64,000 nt of DNA, from contig DVDV01000375.1 in assembly GCA_015296075.1 (NCBI GenBank), forward strand, positions 1 through 64,000, in the 5' to 3' direction. This document shows, in pieces, positions 8,139 through 18,255 of the stretch; positions within the stretch are counted from its first letter, which is position 1; every line of letters starts with the position of its first letter. The translations under genes were made by a program, and so were the position numbers. This stretch comes from Leptolyngbyaceae cyanobacterium M33_DOE_097 (lineage in GTDB: Bacteria > Cyanobacteriota > Cyanobacteriia > Leptolyngbyales > Leptolyngbyaceae). The notes under the pieces are model-generated. The model made no database searches, was not told where the DNA came from, and was given only the letters and a program-made list of their open reading frames with translations.

Positions 8139-9431
8139 CTAACCAAACTGCTTCTCAGATGTGGTTTCTAAGTTAAATAACGTGACCAGCGTTTGCATCG
8201 CTCGGCGTCTCGCTTCAATATCTTGCTGAGCGCGAAGCTGCACCATCGGGTCATGCAAAATCTTATTCACAATCCCACGGGTTAAGGCCTCGATCACTTC
8301 CTGATGCTTCTCACCAAACTCGCTGCCCAAACGTGACAGAGCTTTCTCTAGCTCCTGCACCCGAATCGCCTCTACCTTATCGCGCAGGCTGCTGATGGTT
8401 GAGACAGTTTCGAGCGATCGCAACCAGGCTTCAAACGCTTCAATCTCCTCGTCGAGCAAGGCTTCTGCTTCCATCGCCATCTGCCGCCGGGCTTGCTGGT
8501 TTTGGGCTACAACCGCTTTCAGGTCGTCTACGTTATATGCCTGAACGTGAGGCACATCGCTGACATCTGCCGCAACGTTACGGGGCACCGAGATGTCAAT
8601 CAGCATTAACGGTTGCCCTGGTTCGAGAGCCATTTCAAGCTTGGCTCGATCAATCAGGGGGTCAGTCGCCGCAGTGCTGGTAAAGACAATATTGGAGTGA
8701 GAAATCACGCTCATCATGTCCGCCATCGTATGCAAATGCAGGGTTGCATCGGGGAACTGATTCGCGAGTTCCTGCGCTCGCTCAAGCGAACGGTTCACAA
8801 TTGAAATATCGATCGCCCCCTTGGAGAGCAGGTGTTGCACCAACAAGCGCGACATCTTACCCGCTCCAATGATGGCAATCCGGTGAGGAGCCAGGTTTTG
8901 CACCTTCATTTGAGCCAGCTCAACGGCAGCAGAACTGATCGAAACCGCACCAGTGCCAATGCTGGTTTCGGTACGAACGCGCTTACCCGCTGCGATCGAT
9001 TGCTTAAATAACTGATTCAGAGTCCGCCCAATGCCACTGTGTTGTTGGCCCAACTTATGGCAGTGCTTCACCTGCGCCAAGATTTGACCTTCTCCCAAAA
9101 CAAGGCTGTCTAGCCCACTTGAAACGCGCATTAGATGCATCACCGCATCTGCATGGAGCAATGTGAAAAGATAGGGGCGCAAGTGTCCCACGGGGAGTTT
9201 GCTGTGGTCTGATAAAAACTGAGTCACCTCGCGAATTCCATGTTCGGTTTCGCTGGTAACAAGGTAGATTTCCAGGCGGTTACAGGTGCTAAGAATGGAA
9301 ACTTCCTCAATGTGGGGATAGCTCTTCAGTTGTGAAATTGCCCACTCACAGTTAGTTTCGGGGATGCTTAGCTTTTCGCGGACTTCTACAGGAGCAGTTT
9401 TATGGCTCAGCCCTACAACAGCAATGTTCAT
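8139..9431 (-). CDS. hemA: Glutamyl-tRNA reductase
   Basis: NADPH-dependent reduction of glutamyl-tRNA(Glu) to glutamate-1-semialdehyde, the committed and regulated step of heme, chlorophyll and bilin synthesis. The 430-residue protein shows the catalytic Cys50 in STCNRLEIY, the [15 protein letters not shown] segment, the NADPH-binding Rossmann stretch ([10 protein letters not shown]) and the C-terminal dimerisation helices. HemL, the next enzyme in the pathway, is at 50068. It is followed at once by coaX and preceded by glpX on the same strand (91-base gap). Confidence 0.97.
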   Translation of the reverse strand: MNIAVVGLSHKTAPVEVREKLSIPETNCEWAISQLKSYPHIEEVSILSTCNRLEIYLVTSETEHGIREVTQFLSDHSKLPVGHLRPYLFTLLHADAVMHLMRVSSGLDSLVLGEGQILAQVKHCHKLGQQHSGIGRTLNQLFKQSIAAGKRVRTETSIGTGAVSISSAAVELAQMKVQNLAPHRIAIIGAGKMSRLLVQHLLSKGAIDISIVNRSLERAQELANQFPDATLHLHTMADMMSVISHSNIVFTSTAATDPLIDRAKLEMALEPGQPLMLIDISVPRNVAADVSDVPHVQAYNVDDLKAVVAQNQQARRQMAMEAEALLDEEIEAFEAWLRSLETVSTISSLRDKVEAIRVQELEKALSRLGSEFGEKHQEVIEALTRGIVNKILHDPMVQLRAQQDIEARRRAMQTLVTLFNLETTSEKQFG

Positions 9432-9521
9432 GTTTAAATCGGCTCTTTATTATGATTCAGCATCTAATCTCATTATGGTGACAGGTTGCCAGCATTTTGC
9501 CAGCAACCTGTATGGAGTTCG

Positions 9522-10556
9522 TTACAAGGAAACGATCTTGGGTTGCTCGTAGAGGTGAACGGTGTCTACAGAGCGCACGGTTTTGGTCTGGCTGGAGATA
9601 ATCAGCGAGTTTGTCTTAGCGCCACCCTTGAAGAACTGAACGCCCTTCATCAAGGCTCCAGTCGTGATACCAGAGGCCGCAAACATCATGCTGTTACCCG
9701 ACGCCAACTCTTCGGTGCCATACACCCGATCAGGATCGGTGATATTCATTTCCTTCAGACGCGCCAGGTTGTCTTCCTTGGTCTTGTCAGCCCATTCTTT
9801 GGTCATCACGATCGCCGGATCGTAGACCAACTGACCCTGGAAGTGACCACCCAGGCAACGGTGAGCCGCAGCTGACAAAACACCTTCGGGAGCCGCACCA
9901 ATGCCCATCAGCGCATGGATATTGGTACCTTCAAAGGCACAGCACAGCGCCGCAGAAACGTCGCCATCGGTAATCAACGCAACACGCGCACCTGCCGCCC
10001 GAATTTCTTTGATCAACTCATTGTGGCGATCGCGCTTCATGACCACAACCGTCAATTCATCAATCGGCTTCTCTAGACACTCAGAGAGAATCTTGAGGTT
10101 TTCGGTGGCTGATTTGGTGATGTCTACCTTGCCTTTCGCCGCCGGTGGTGCCGCCAACTTCTTCATGTAAAAGTCGGGTGCATTAAATAACCCACCCTTT
10201 TCTGAAATTGCCAATACAGCCATTGAGCCAGGTTGGGCATAGGCGCAGAGGTTGGTGCCTTCGCAAGGGTCAACCGCGATGTCGATCTCAGGGTAGGTGC
10301 CAGCCGCCCCTGTCTTTTCACCGCCAGAGCGATACATACCGACTTCTTCGCCGATATACAGCATGGGAGCTTCGTCCCGTTCACCTTCACCAATCACGAT
10401 GCGGCCAAGCATGGGGATCTTATTCATGCGTTCCCGCATCGCTTCCACTGCCGCCTGGTCAGCAGCGTTTTTGTCCCCCTTCCCTGTCCACATTGCGGAG
10501 GCGATCGCTGCCTGCTCAACAACTTCAATAATTTCTAAACCAAGCGTAGTTTCCAC
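9522..10556 (-). CDS. glpX: Class II fructose-1,6-/sedoheptulose-1,7-bisphosphatase
   Basis: In cyanobacteria the GlpX-type phosphatase hydrolyses both fructose-1,6-bisphosphate and sedoheptulose-1,7-bisphosphate, two irreversible steps of the Calvin cycle. The 344-residue protein begins [20 protein letters not shown] and has [14 protein letters not shown], the metal site [10 protein letters not shown] and the sugar-phosphate region [14 protein letters not shown]. Length fits. It is upstream of hemA on the same strand, a gene order common in cyanobacteria, and is divergent from cp12, whose product controls the same cycle. Confidence 0.96.
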   Translation of the reverse strand: METTLGLEIIEVVEQAAIASAMWTGKGDKNAADQAAVEAMRERMNKIPMLGRIVIGEGERDEAPMLYIGEEVGMYRSGGEKTGAAGTYPEIDIAVDPCEGTNLCAYAQPGSMAVLAISEKGGLFNAPDFYMKKLAAPPAAKGKVDITKSATENLKILSECLEKPIDELTVVVMKRDRHNELIKEIRAAGARVALITDGDVSAALCCAFEGTNIHALMGIGAAPEGVLSAAAHRCLGGHFQGQLVYDPAIVMTKEWADKTKEDNLARLKEMNITDPDRVYGTEELASGNSMMFAASGITTGALMKGVQFFKGGAKTNSLIISSQTKTVRSVDTVHLYEQPKIVSL

Positions 10557-10879
10557 GAGATTAAACCCTCCAACTGCTGATTTTGCGGCTTTTTTGTGGT
10601 TCCAGCTTTACATCGTACCAAACAGCGGAGTCGCCCTAATAGGCAATCCTCGCTAGCACACCTGTTAAGATTTGCTGCGGAGAAATGTTTATAAAGCTTT
10701 AATCAAGCTCTCCAAATGGAGATAGCGAGTCGCTCTCTGACGGATTTACCAACCCATTAGGTAGAGTTACTCCCACTGCACATCAAGGGTAGCAACGCTA
10801 AATTGAAAGAGTAAGAAGTCAGTTTTCTCAAACGCTTCACGAAAACTTCTTGTTGTAATCTCAAAGGACCACAATCAGA
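10557..10879. promoter_or_regulatory. Divergent promoter region glpX / cp12
   Basis: A 323-base spacer between two divergent Calvin-cycle genes. It must hold both promoters. I see no confident -35/-10 pair, no tRNA and no large repeat. An AAGGA ribosome site precedes cp12. Confidence 0.4.
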
Positions 10880-11116
10880 ATGGCTCAATTAATCGATCGC
10901 GCTACGTTGGAAATGGAACTGAATCGGGTACTTGAACAAGCTCGCTCTGCTTGTGCTGTCAATGGCGACCAATCAAACGAGTGTGCAGCAGCCTGGGACA
11001 TCGTTGAAGAACTACAGGCAGCCCTCTCCCACCGCAAAACGGCTCAAAAGAGTTCTTTAGAAATCTACTGTGACCAAAACCCTGGTGCGGCTGAGTGTCG
11101 CATCTACGATGTGTAA
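10880..11116 (+). CDS. cp12: Calvin cycle regulator CP12
   Basis: An intrinsically flexible 78-residue protein that in the dark, when oxidised, ties GAPDH and phosphoribulokinase into an inactive complex. Both redox Cys pairs are present (Cys25/Cys35 and Cys64/Cys73), together with the core AWDIVEEL (38-45) and the C-terminal YCDQNPGAAECRIYDV that inserts into the GAPDH active site. Length is normal for a stand-alone CP12. Gap2, its partner, is encoded 2.6 kb away at 13704. It is monocistronic and followed by a perfect terminator. Confidence 0.96.
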   Translation: MAQLIDRATLEMELNRVLEQARSACAVNGDQSNECAAAWDIVEELQAALSHRKTAQKSSLEIYCDQNPGAAECRIYDV

Positions 11117-11148
11117 ACTTTTCGCAACGGTACCCATGATTGCTTGTC

Positions 11149-11174
11149 ACCTCTGCCGCGGCAGAGGTTTTTTT
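11149..11174 (+). terminator. Rho-independent terminator of cp12
   Basis: Perfect 20-base palindrome ACCTCTGCCGCGGCAGAGGT followed by a run of seven T. Confidence 0.92.
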
Positions 11175-11353
11175 GTGTGTTGAAACCATTTCACTTTCTA
11201 ACAATCTAGAGGGTGATCGCCTTTCAATATTTTGTTCTGCAGCATACTGAAATAATTTGTTGACGCTATTGCGGTTGCACCCTCTTCAAGTTTTGAGTGC
11301 AACGGTGGTTGTCGTCATTCAGCCCGCTGTCGTCTTTCACCCCCACCATCTCC

Positions 11354-12433
11354 ATGTCCAAGCTTGAATTACGCCATTTAAACAAAACCTTTAGCCCCAA
11401 AGTTGTCCCCGTTAAGGATCTCAGCATCACGGTCGAAGACGGTGAATTTTTAAGCCTACTTGGGCCTTCTGGATGTGGCAAATCAACGGTGTTGCGCATG
11501 ATAGCGGGATTAGAAGAACCAACCAAAGGGCAAATTTTGATTGGCGATCGCGACGTTACGAATACCCGACCGGGCGATCGCAACATTGCCATGGTGTTTC
11601 AGAGCTACGCGCTTTACCCCCACTTAAACGTCTATGAAAACCTGAGTGCTGGCTTAAAGCTAAAAAAAGTACCAGCCGCCGAAATTCAACAGCGGATCCA
11701 GCAAGTGTCTCAAATTCTGGGGCTAGACGACCTGATGCAACGCAAACCCGCTCAACTATCGGGTGGACAACGCCAGCGTGTGGCCGTTGGACGCGCCCTG
11801 GTACGCCGCTCCGACGTGTTTTTGCTCGACGAACCGCTGAGCAACTTAGATGCCCTCTTACGTGAACGAGTCCGCGCTGACCTGAAACAGATTTTCGCGA
11901 ATGAGCAAGCCCCCGTTGTCTACGTCACCCACGACCAAACCGAAGCGATGACGCTCTCAAGCAAAGTTGCCGTACTCAACAATGGCTACCTGCAACAGCT
12001 CGATCGCCCCGAACGGATCTACACCCATCCTGCAAACCAATTTGTTGCAGGATTTGTCGGCAGTCCTCAAATGAACCTGCTCACCCTCCCCTGTCAGGAT
12101 CATTATGCGCTGTTGGGCGATTCCAAAATTCCCCTCCCAAAACTCCCATCCGTACCCGCCGAGGTTGTCTTTGGCGTACGCCCCGAACACATTCGCCTCA
12201 CTGAACCAGGCGAGACACCCACCACCAGCGGCAAAGTCTTCTTAGTAGAAAACTTAGGGATGCATAGCCTCGTCAGTGTGCGAATTCCCTCGCCCCACAG
12301 CGAACCCCTGATTCTGCGCGTATTGCTCAACCCCAACCAAAACTGGAATAACCAGGAACTCCCCCTCGTTATCTCACCAGAAGTAACCCACTGGTTCGAC
12401 ATTGCCACCGGAGAGGCGATCGCCCGCCCATAA
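11354..12433 (+). CDS. Carbohydrate ABC transporter ATP-binding protein (UgpC/MalK-like)
   Basis: ATPase of the MalK/UgpC (CUT1) importer family, which powers uptake of oligosaccharides or polyols such as glycerol-3-phosphate, glucosylglycerol or trehalose. The 359-residue protein has Walker A GPSGCGKST (37-45), LSGGQRQR (135-142), Walker B FLLDEP (156-161), and a C-terminal regulatory TOBE domain with GVRPEHIRL. The start is taken as ATG at 11354 (MSKLELRHLN); 19 upstream codons remain open but look non-coding. No permease or binding protein is nearby, so it may be a shared ATPase; the substrate cannot be assigned. Confidence 0.9.
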   Translation: MSKLELRHLNKTFSPKVVPVKDLSITVEDGEFLSLLGPSGCGKSTVLRMIAGLEEPTKGQILIGDRDVTNTRPGDRNIAMVFQSYALYPHLNVYENLSAGLKLKKVPAAEIQQRIQQVSQILGLDDLMQRKPAQLSGGQRQRVAVGRALVRRSDVFLLDEPLSNLDALLRERVRADLKQIFANEQAPVVYVTHDQTEAMTLSSKVAVLNNGYLQQLDRPERIYTHPANQFVAGFVGSPQMNLLTLPCQDHYALLGDSKIPLPKLPSVPAEVVFGVRPEHIRLTEPGETPTTSGKVFLVENLGMHSLVSVRIPSPHSEPLILRVLLNPNQNWNNQELPLVISPEVTHWFDIATGEAIARP

Positions 12434-12463
12434 CTCCCCACTCCCCACTCCCCCACTCCCCCA
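12434..12463. repeat. CCCCACT-type heptamer tandem repeat
   Basis: About four units of CTCCCCA with small length slips, starting right after the stop codon of the preceding gene. It resembles the short tandemly repeated repetitive (STRR) sequences of filamentous cyanobacteria. A longer tract of the same unit lies at 57683-57739. Confidence 0.8.
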
Positions 12464-12542
12464 ACTGTTTCCAAGCATTACGGTTACAGAATTTTCCTCA
12501 ACTCCCCTCTAAGCTAGAACTAAAAGGCTCTGTGAGGTGCAG

Positions 12543-13628
12543 ATGGAAGTTGGCGTCCCCAAGGAAACAAAGGATCAAGAGTATCGGGTTGGGTTAAGTC
12601 CAGGAAGTGTGCGCGGGTTAGTTGAGCAAGGGCACCGTGTATTTGTTGAAATGAATGCTGGAACCGGGGCAGGCTTTAGCGACGCAGAATACGCGCAGAT
12701 GGGTGCAACGATAGTTCAAACGGCCAAGGAAGCCTGGGATCGCGAATTAATCGTTAAAGTCAAAGAGCCACTACCCAATGAATATGACTTCTTGCAAAAA
12801 GGGAAGCTGCTGTTTACCTACCTCCATCTCGCTGCCGATCGCCGCTTAACCGAATGCTTGCTCAACTCTGGCATCACCGCGATCGCCTATGAAACAGTAG
12901 AGTCACCCGATTTGCGTTTGCCGCTCCTCGCACCCATGAGCATTATTGCGGGTCGCCTCGCAACTCAGTTTGGGGCACGCTACCTGGAACGGCAGCAGGG
13001 CGGACGGGGTGTACTCTTAGGCGGTGTGCCAGGGGTCAAACCCGGACGAGTTGTGGTCTTAGGGGGTGGAGTCGTCGGCACCGAAGCTGCTCGTATCGCC
13101 GTTGGGATGGGTGCCCAAGTTCAAATTTTAGATGTCAGTGTCGATCGCCTCTCCTACCTGGAAAGTTTGTTTGGCTCCCGCGTTGAGCTGCTATTTAGTA
13201 CCACCGCCCAGATTGAGGCCGTCGTGCCAGAAGCCGATTTGCTTGTGGGGGCTGTGTTGGTCTTAGCGAGACGGGCACCAACATTGGTTTCGCGCGATTT
13301 GGTGAGCAAGATGCGGTCTGGTTCTGTAATTGTTGATGTAGCAGTTGACCAGGGAGGCTGCATTGAAACCGTCCGTCCAACGTCGCACAGTCACCCCACC
13401 TATATCGAAGCAGGGGTGGTTCACTATGGGGTGCCTAATATGCCGGGAGCCGTTCCCTGGACGGCAACGCAGGCGTTGAACAACAGCACCTTCCCCTACG
13501 TGACGAAACTCGCTAACTACGGACTGGCTGCCCTCGATCGCGACCCGTCTTTAGCCAAGGGGTTAAACGTGCAAAACAACCATCTGATCCATCCGGCTGT
13601 GCAAGAGGTCTTTCCTGATCTGGTCTGA
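12543..13628 (+). CDS. ald: Alanine dehydrogenase
   Basis: NAD-dependent interconversion of L-alanine and pyruvate plus ammonia. The product begins [18 protein letters not shown], the standard N-terminus, has the [13 protein letters not shown] segment, the nucleotide-binding fingerprint [14 protein letters not shown] and the active-site region ending [16 protein letters not shown] place the start at ATG 12543 because GAGG lies six bases before it; a GTG two codons upstream is also open. Length of 361 is normal. It is a single gene closed by a bidirectional terminator shared with gap2. Confidence 0.95.
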   Translation: MEVGVPKETKDQEYRVGLSPGSVRGLVEQGHRVFVEMNAGTGAGFSDAEYAQMGATIVQTAKEAWDRELIVKVKEPLPNEYDFLQKGKLLFTYLHLAADRRLTECLLNSGITAIAYETVESPDLRLPLLAPMSIIAGRLATQFGARYLERQQGGRGVLLGGVPGVKPGRVVVLGGGVVGTEAARIAVGMGAQVQILDVSVDRLSYLESLFGSRVELLFSTTAQIEAVVPEADLLVGAVLVLARRAPTLVSRDLVSKMRSGSVIVDVAVDQGGCIETVRPTSHSHPTYIEAGVVHYGVPNMPGAVPWTATQALNNSTFPYVTKLANYGLAALDRDPSLAKGLNVQNNHLIHPAVQEVFPDLV

Positions 13629-13644
13629 CCTGAACTGCAACAAA

Positions 13645-13672
13645 AAACCCTGCTTCCAGAGAGGCAGGGTTT
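13645..13672. terminator. Bidirectional terminator between ald and gap2
   Basis: Stem AAACCCTGC / GCAGGGTTT with a ten-base loop, preceded by A6 and carrying T3 on the right arm. It lies between two convergent genes. Confidence 0.85.
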
Positions 13673-13703
13673 AAAGGTTTACAATTCTGGAGTTTTAATC
13701 AAA

Positions 13704-14720
13704 CTAGGCCGCCCACTTCTTGGCAACCACTTCAGCCAGGTCAACCACCCGCTGGCTATAACCCCACTCGTTGTCATACCAGGCAATAACTTTCACCATA
13801 TCACCACCCATTACCAGGGTCAGAGCCGCGTCAATGATCGAAGACTCGTCAGTACCCGCGTGGTCACTTGAAACCAGAGGCAGATCGCAGTACTTGAGAA
13901 TGCCCTTCATAGAAGTCTCAGCCGCTGTCTTCAACACTTCGTTGACTTGCTCAGCGATCGTGCTTTTCTCAACCTGAACCACCAGGTCAACCACGGACAC
14001 GTTAGGAGTGGGCACGCGCAGAGCGATACCATTGAGCTTGCCTTGCAGCTCTGGTAAAACCAGAGCAACCGCCTTAGCCGCACCCGTCGAGGTCGGCACG
14101 ATGTTCATTGCCGCAGCACGGGCACGACGCAGGTCACGGTGGCTGGCATCGAGCAGACGCTGGTCGCCAGTGTAACTGTGAGTCGTCGTCATGGTGCCCT
14201 TGATAATGCCAAAGTTGTCATGCAGAACCTTGGCGATCGGTGCGAGACAGTTGGTGGTGCAGCTTGCGTTGCTGATCACATCGAACTTGCTGGGGTCGTA
14301 TTCATGATCGTTAACACCAACCACAAAGGTACCAACATCAGCACCCTTACCAGGTGCCGTGATCAAAACTTTCTTCGCGCCAGCATTGATATGCTTAGAA
14401 GCCCCTTCTTTGCTGGTGAATACGCCCGTTGCTTCGATGATGAGATCGACTTCCCAGTCTCTCCAGGGCAGGTTTTCAGGGTTGCGATCGGAGACACACT
14501 TAACCGTGTTGCCATTAACGGTAATGGTGTTCTCATCAGCGGAAATATCAGCGTTAAACTTGCCCAACATGGAGTCATATTGCAGCAAGTGAGCATTTGT
14601 TCTTGGGTCTGAGGTGTCATTGATTGCAACAACCTGGAAGTTGCTGCTCTCTCTGCTTGCCCAGCAGCGCATAAAGTTGCGCCCGATCCGTCCAAATCCG
14701 TTAATTGCTACTCTAATCAC
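13704..14720 (-). CDS. gap2: Glyceraldehyde-3-phosphate dehydrogenase, photosynthetic (Gap2)
   Basis: Reduces 1,3-bisphosphoglycerate with NADPH or NADH in the Calvin cycle. The 338-residue protein has the N-terminal fingerprint [12 protein letters not shown], catalytic Cys154 in [12 protein letters not shown] and the C-terminal [15 protein letters not shown]. The segment [20 protein letters not shown] is typical of the plastid GapA/Gap2 type rather than glycolytic Gap1, and [17 protein letters not shown] agrees. This is the form bound by CP12, encoded at 10880. It appears monocistronic. Confidence 0.95.
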   Translation of the reverse strand: MIRVAINGFGRIGRNFMRCWASRESSNFQVVAINDTSDPRTNAHLLQYDSMLGKFNADISADENTITVNGNTVKCVSDRNPENLPWRDWEVDLIIEATGVFTSKEGASKHINAGAKKVLITAPGKGADVGTFVVGVNDHEYDPSKFDVISNASCTTNCLAPIAKVLHDNFGIIKGTMTTTHSYTGDQRLLDASHRDLRRARAAAMNIVPTSTGAAKAVALVLPELQGKLNGIALRVPTPNVSVVDLVVQVEKSTIAEQVNEVLKTAAETSMKGILKYCDLPLVSSDHAGTDESSIIDAALTLVMGGDMVKVIAWYDNEWGYSQRVVDLAEVVAKKWAA

Positions 14721-15112
14721 TGCGCCTTGCCCTCTGTCTTACTAAATTTAGATACCTGGTAGTCAGGATGATCATAAGCTTGCAGGTGATCCCTGTGCAA
14801 TCACAAAATATTGCGATCGCAAATGACTTTCACCAAACCAGGAGAACGGCTGCCAAAGCCAGAAGCAAGCGGCAAAAAAGATATCTTTAAATAAAAAGGT
14901 CAAAGCAGCAGATCATGATTGTCCGATTAACTGACGCCCAAAGTTAGGACACAATTAATTCGTTTGGCGATGCCAGCTCAAACCAACTTTTATCGAACGA
15001 CACTTTTTACCACTTACGGCAGCGAACCATTTGACAGCACCAGCCAAAGAATCTGCCTGAAGCTCGTCAATGTCTCAGCCTATGACTCGATTACTTTGAT
15101 AGGTATTTTAAC
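14721..15112. other. Intergenic region upstream of gap2
   Basis: 392 bases that include the gap2 promoter and the 3' flank of nadD. One HIP1-like site is present. I see no convincing gene, RNA or repeat; a 60-codon open frame inside has no coding character. Confidence 0.4.
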
Positions 15113-15703
15113 TTATTTGGTGTACAGTTTTTGCGACTCTATGTAAAGTCGTACAGATTCGGGGACGAGATAGCGAATCGACTTTTGCTGCGCCACGCGA
15201 TCGCGCACCTGACTCGAAGAAACCCCAATCTGCGGCATTTTCAACCACATCTGACGCACATTTGAGTTCAGTGCAACGGTGCTAGCTGGATGAGCCAACT
15301 CGGTAACACGGGGGGCGATCAGCCAGGTACATTGTTCAATCAGTTGGTGTGCCTGCCGCCAGCGAGGCAACGATTTGAAGGCATCATCCCCCAGAATCCA
15401 GTACCAATCTGACTGAGGGTAGTGCTGCTGAAGTTGCACCAGTGTCTCGATCGCGTAAGACCGTCCCGCCTGATGCTGATCAATATCCGAAGCGATAAAG
15501 GCAGGTTGATCGGCGATCGCTCGGCGCACCATTTCTAACCGTTGCGCAAAACTCTCGCATAACTCAGGCTTGTGAGGTGGATTGGCGGCAGGCACCCAAA
15601 TGACTTGATCTAATTCAGCTTGCTCCCAAGCGGTCTCTGCAATCAGCAAATGCCCCCAGTGAACTGGGTCAAAAGTTCCCCCAAAAATTGCAAGCTTTCG
15701 CAT
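15113..15703 (-). CDS. nadD: Nicotinate-nucleotide adenylyltransferase
   Basis: Adenylates nicotinate mononucleotide to deamido-NAD, the penultimate step of NAD synthesis. The product begins MRKLAIFGGTFDPVHWGH, holding the nucleotidyltransferase GGTFDPVHxGH signature at residues 8-18, and ends with the SSSQVRDRV phosphate-binding motif (ISSTxIR type). About 196 residues is usual. ATG at 15703 is chosen because the fold begins there; an ATG at 15709 and GTG at 15718 also fit. It is a single gene with a long spacer upstream. Confidence 0.92.
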   Translation of the reverse strand: MRKLAIFGGTFDPVHWGHLLIAETAWEQAELDQVIWVPAANPPHKPELCESFAQRLEMVRRAIADQPAFIASDIDQHQAGRSYAIETLVQLQQHYPQSDWYWILGDDAFKSLPRWRQAHQLIEQCTWLIAPRVTELAHPASTVALNSNVRQMWLKMPQIGVSSSQVRDRVAQQKSIRYLVPESVRLYIESQKLYTK

Positions 15704-16332
15704 GCTCATGCCACTCACACGCCATCTCCCACCTCACAATAACTGAGAGCCATGAGATTTGATGGATTTCGTCGTCACCATACCCACTCTTGAGCAGACA
15801 AACCACCCCAAACCAGAACGCTCGGTTTATTGCCAGGGTTTTGTGTGGCAAGAGACATCAGTATGGCTCAAGCAGAATCTTTAACGTAGAAATAGTCAGT
15901 TTAATGGCAAGCAGTTCCGCTTTATTCACTCGCTTCCCTCCGACTGAATCATCAGGCTCGAACAAAGCGCAACACCTCATCGAGTCGGCATCTTGCTGAT
16001 CGCCAGGTGTAATCATTTTGTTAGCTCAAGCTCTGTCAAGTGAGCGGAAAAACTTCCCGGAAATCCTGACAAATCAGGAGTATCTGCTACATATTGCTGA
16101 AAAGTGGCTCTGAACTATCACAGCAACACGTCTTGATTGAATTCACCTTAACTCTTTTGGCCAATTTTTTTTGGCAAGAAAGCTTTATTGAGGCGAAGAG
16201 AACAAATTAATTCGTGGTGGTGAAGGTCGAGAACAACTCAATTTCAACCAGGAAATTCTACGTCGAATTACTGATTTTTCTAATCTGCTACTTTAATTTG
16301 TGAAAAGCGTAGCCCTGCTAGCAAAACATTCC

Positions 16333-16377
16333 AGATAAGTTGTGTCATAAGCCGCTTGGCTTGCGACACAAGATAAG
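16333..16377. repeat. Hairpin flanked by AGATAAG direct repeats
   Basis: Arms TTGTGTC..AAGCC (16340-16353) and GGCTT..GACACAA (16358-16371) pair over 12 of 14 positions around a GCTT loop. AGATAAG occurs immediately before (16333-16339) and at the right end (16371-16377). It could be a tiny insertion with a target duplication or a structured RNA; no second copy was seen here. Confidence 0.45.
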
Positions 16378-16567
16378 CATTCTTGTTTATTGGAGTGTTT
16401 TATTCAAGTTTCAACAAATTACAAAAGATACAGGCAGCAATTAAAGAAAAAAACGGTTGTTTCTTAAGTCCAGTGGTATAACTCTGAGAACACTTTTAGT
16501 GAGAGACTTGATGGCAGGTTGTGTATCTTACGTGCAGATTTTAACTCTGTACCTTCAAAAGTGATTC

Positions 16568-16613
16568 TGGTATGATGACGCGAGACATCCGGTGTGGTGT
16601 TGCGTGTGAGGAG
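16568..16613 (+). promoter_or_regulatory. murC: Possible extended -10 promoter and ribosome site of murC
   Basis: TGGTATGAT at 16568-16576 fits an extended -10 element, and GAGGAG at 16608-16613 is a good Shine-Dalgarno five bases before the murC ATG. The -35 is not clear. Confidence 0.4.
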
Positions 16614-16618
16614 CAAAG

Positions 16619-18160
16619 ATGATAAAAGCTGTCGATTTGAATGGCAGACCATTCCACTTTATTGGAGTTGGTGGGATTGGAATGTCTGCTCTCGCTTATA
16701 TTCTAGCGAGGCGTGGGCTAACGGTTTCTGGTTCTGATTTACGTCTGACTCATATTACTCAAAAGCTGCAAGACGAAGGAGTTCATATCTTCTGGAATCA
16801 AGCAGCAAGTAACCTAGAGTTTTTCCAAAAGAAAGCAATTGAATCACAGTTAGAACGACGGCCAATCGCCGCTACAAATGGAGCAGCCGTGGCTGATGTT
16901 ACTACATCTAAACAGCAAACTGCTCCGAGTGGTTGGGATGACCCGTTTTTACCACAAGTTATTTGTTCGACAGCTATCCATCCAGAAAATCTTGAATATC
17001 GCGCCGCCATCGAATTAGGTTGCCCGATTTTTCATCGGTCAGATGTTTTAGCTGCATTGATGAATGAGTATCGCGGCATTGCTGTTGCAGGTACTCACGG
17101 TAAAACGACCACTAGCAGCATGATCTCATACCTCTTGCTTGAAGCCGGGGTTGACCCAACCGTTGTGGTGGGTGGAGAGGTCAATGCCTGGGGTGGTAAT
17201 GCGCGGGTTGGCGAAGGCCCCTGGCTTGTAGCCGAAGCAGATGAATCAGACGGCTCTCTTGTCAAACTCACATCAGAAATTGGGATTGTCACCAACGTTG
17301 AGCTTGACCACCCTGACCACTACAACAGTCTCGATGAAGTCGTTGACATCTTTCATACGTTTGCTGATCGCTGCAAAGTTTTGATTGGCAGCATTGACTG
17401 CGAAACGGTGCGCGATCGCTTGCGCCCGTCAATTAGCTATAGCCTCAACCGCGAATCACAAGCCGACTACACCGTTGATGATGTAGTTTACAGTGCCAAT
17501 GGGACAACCGCTCATGTGTGGGAGCGGGGTCAACTTTTGGGCACTCTTAGCATCAAGCTCTTAGGTCGTCACAACCTGAGTAACGCACTCGCAACTGTTG
17601 CTGTGGGTCGTTTAGTCGGTTTAGAGTTTGCTGTGATTGCGCAGGCGATCGCCTCCTTTGAGGGAGCGCGGCGGCGGTTTGAGCGGCGCGGCGAATACGG
17701 CGATGTTCTTTTTGTGGATGATTACGCTCACCATCCCAGTGAGGTACAAGCCACGTTGGCAGCCGCAAAACTTCAGACTCAAGGTTCCGGAGCAACCCGT
17801 AAAAGGGTTGTAGCTATCTTTCAACCCCATCGCTATAGTCGGACACAAGCCTTCTTAAAGGAGTTTTCGACTGCTTTTGGTGATGCGGATGTTGTAGTCA
17901 CAACTGACATCTACAGTGCCGGAGAACCCAATCCTGGAACGATTGATGGTGAGCAGTTTGCTCAAGAGATTGCAAAACACAGTCGCGCTCTGTTCTATAC
18001 TCCATCGCTGCAAGCTGTGAGCGATCGCCTCAAAGAAATTTTGCAACCAGGGGATATTGCGCTCTTCTTAGGTGCTGGCAATCTCAATCAGGTCATTCCT
18101 GACTTGATGCAGTTCTACCAGCAGCAAGAGCAAACAGCGACTTCTCCTGTTTGTGCTTAG
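16619..18160 (+). CDS. murC: UDP-N-acetylmuramate--L-alanine ligase
   Basis: Adds L-alanine to UDP-MurNAc in cytoplasmic peptidoglycan synthesis, using ATP. The 513-residue protein has the N-terminal UDP-binding GVGGIGMS (16-23), the ATP loop GTHGKTT (158-164), the HPDHYNS metal-site region and the C-terminal FQPHRYSRT. Between about residues 66 and 111 there is an extra stretch of roughly 40 residues before VICSTAI compared with the compact bacterial enzyme; it is low in conserved motifs and may be a cyanobacterial loop. A GAGGAG site precedes the ATG. murB follows after 95 bases. Confidence 0.96.
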   Translation: MIKAVDLNGRPFHFIGVGGIGMSALAYILARRGLTVSGSDLRLTHITQKLQDEGVHIFWNQAASNLEFFQKKAIESQLERRPIAATNGAAVADVTTSKQQTAPSGWDDPFLPQVICSTAIHPENLEYRAAIELGCPIFHRSDVLAALMNEYRGIAVAGTHGKTTTSSMISYLLLEAGVDPTVVVGGEVNAWGGNARVGEGPWLVAEADESDGSLVKLTSEIGIVTNVELDHPDHYNSLDEVVDIFHTFADRCKVLIGSIDCETVRDRLRPSISYSLNRESQADYTVDDVVYSANGTTAHVWERGQLLGTLSIKLLGRHNLSNALATVAVGRLVGLEFAVIAQAIASFEGARRRFERRGEYGDVLFVDDYAHHPSEVQATLAAAKLQTQGSGATRKRVVAIFQPHRYSRTQAFLKEFSTAFGDADVVVTTDIYSAGEPNPGTIDGEQFAQEIAKHSRALFYTPSLQAVSDRLKEILQPGDIALFLGAGNLNQVIPDLMQFYQQQEQTATSPVCA

Positions 18161-18255
18161 TGAACTCTGACTAAGAGACGTGGCTGGATGAAAAGTTGTA
18201 CTTTTTGCAGGTGCATCAATATTCGCTTCTGGGATTTATTTGAAAACTTCTGCTT

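Larger units (their letters stand above)
15704..16618. other. Long AT-rich spacer upstream of murC
   Basis: 915 bases between divergent nadD and murC with no credible gene. It has a small hairpin TCCTGA/TCAGGA near 16067 and the hairpin with flanking direct repeats at 16333-16377. The second half is clearly more AT-rich than the flanking genes. No tRNA fold or known cyanobacterial small RNA motif was seen. Confidence 0.5.

Noticed and set aside
14139-14612. 157-codon plus-strand frame
   Set aside because: Antisense to gap2, which is certain; no independent support.
15790-15999. 69-codon plus-strand frame in the spacer between nadD and murC
   Set aside because: No ribosome site, no recognised motif and low-complexity composition; more likely chance.
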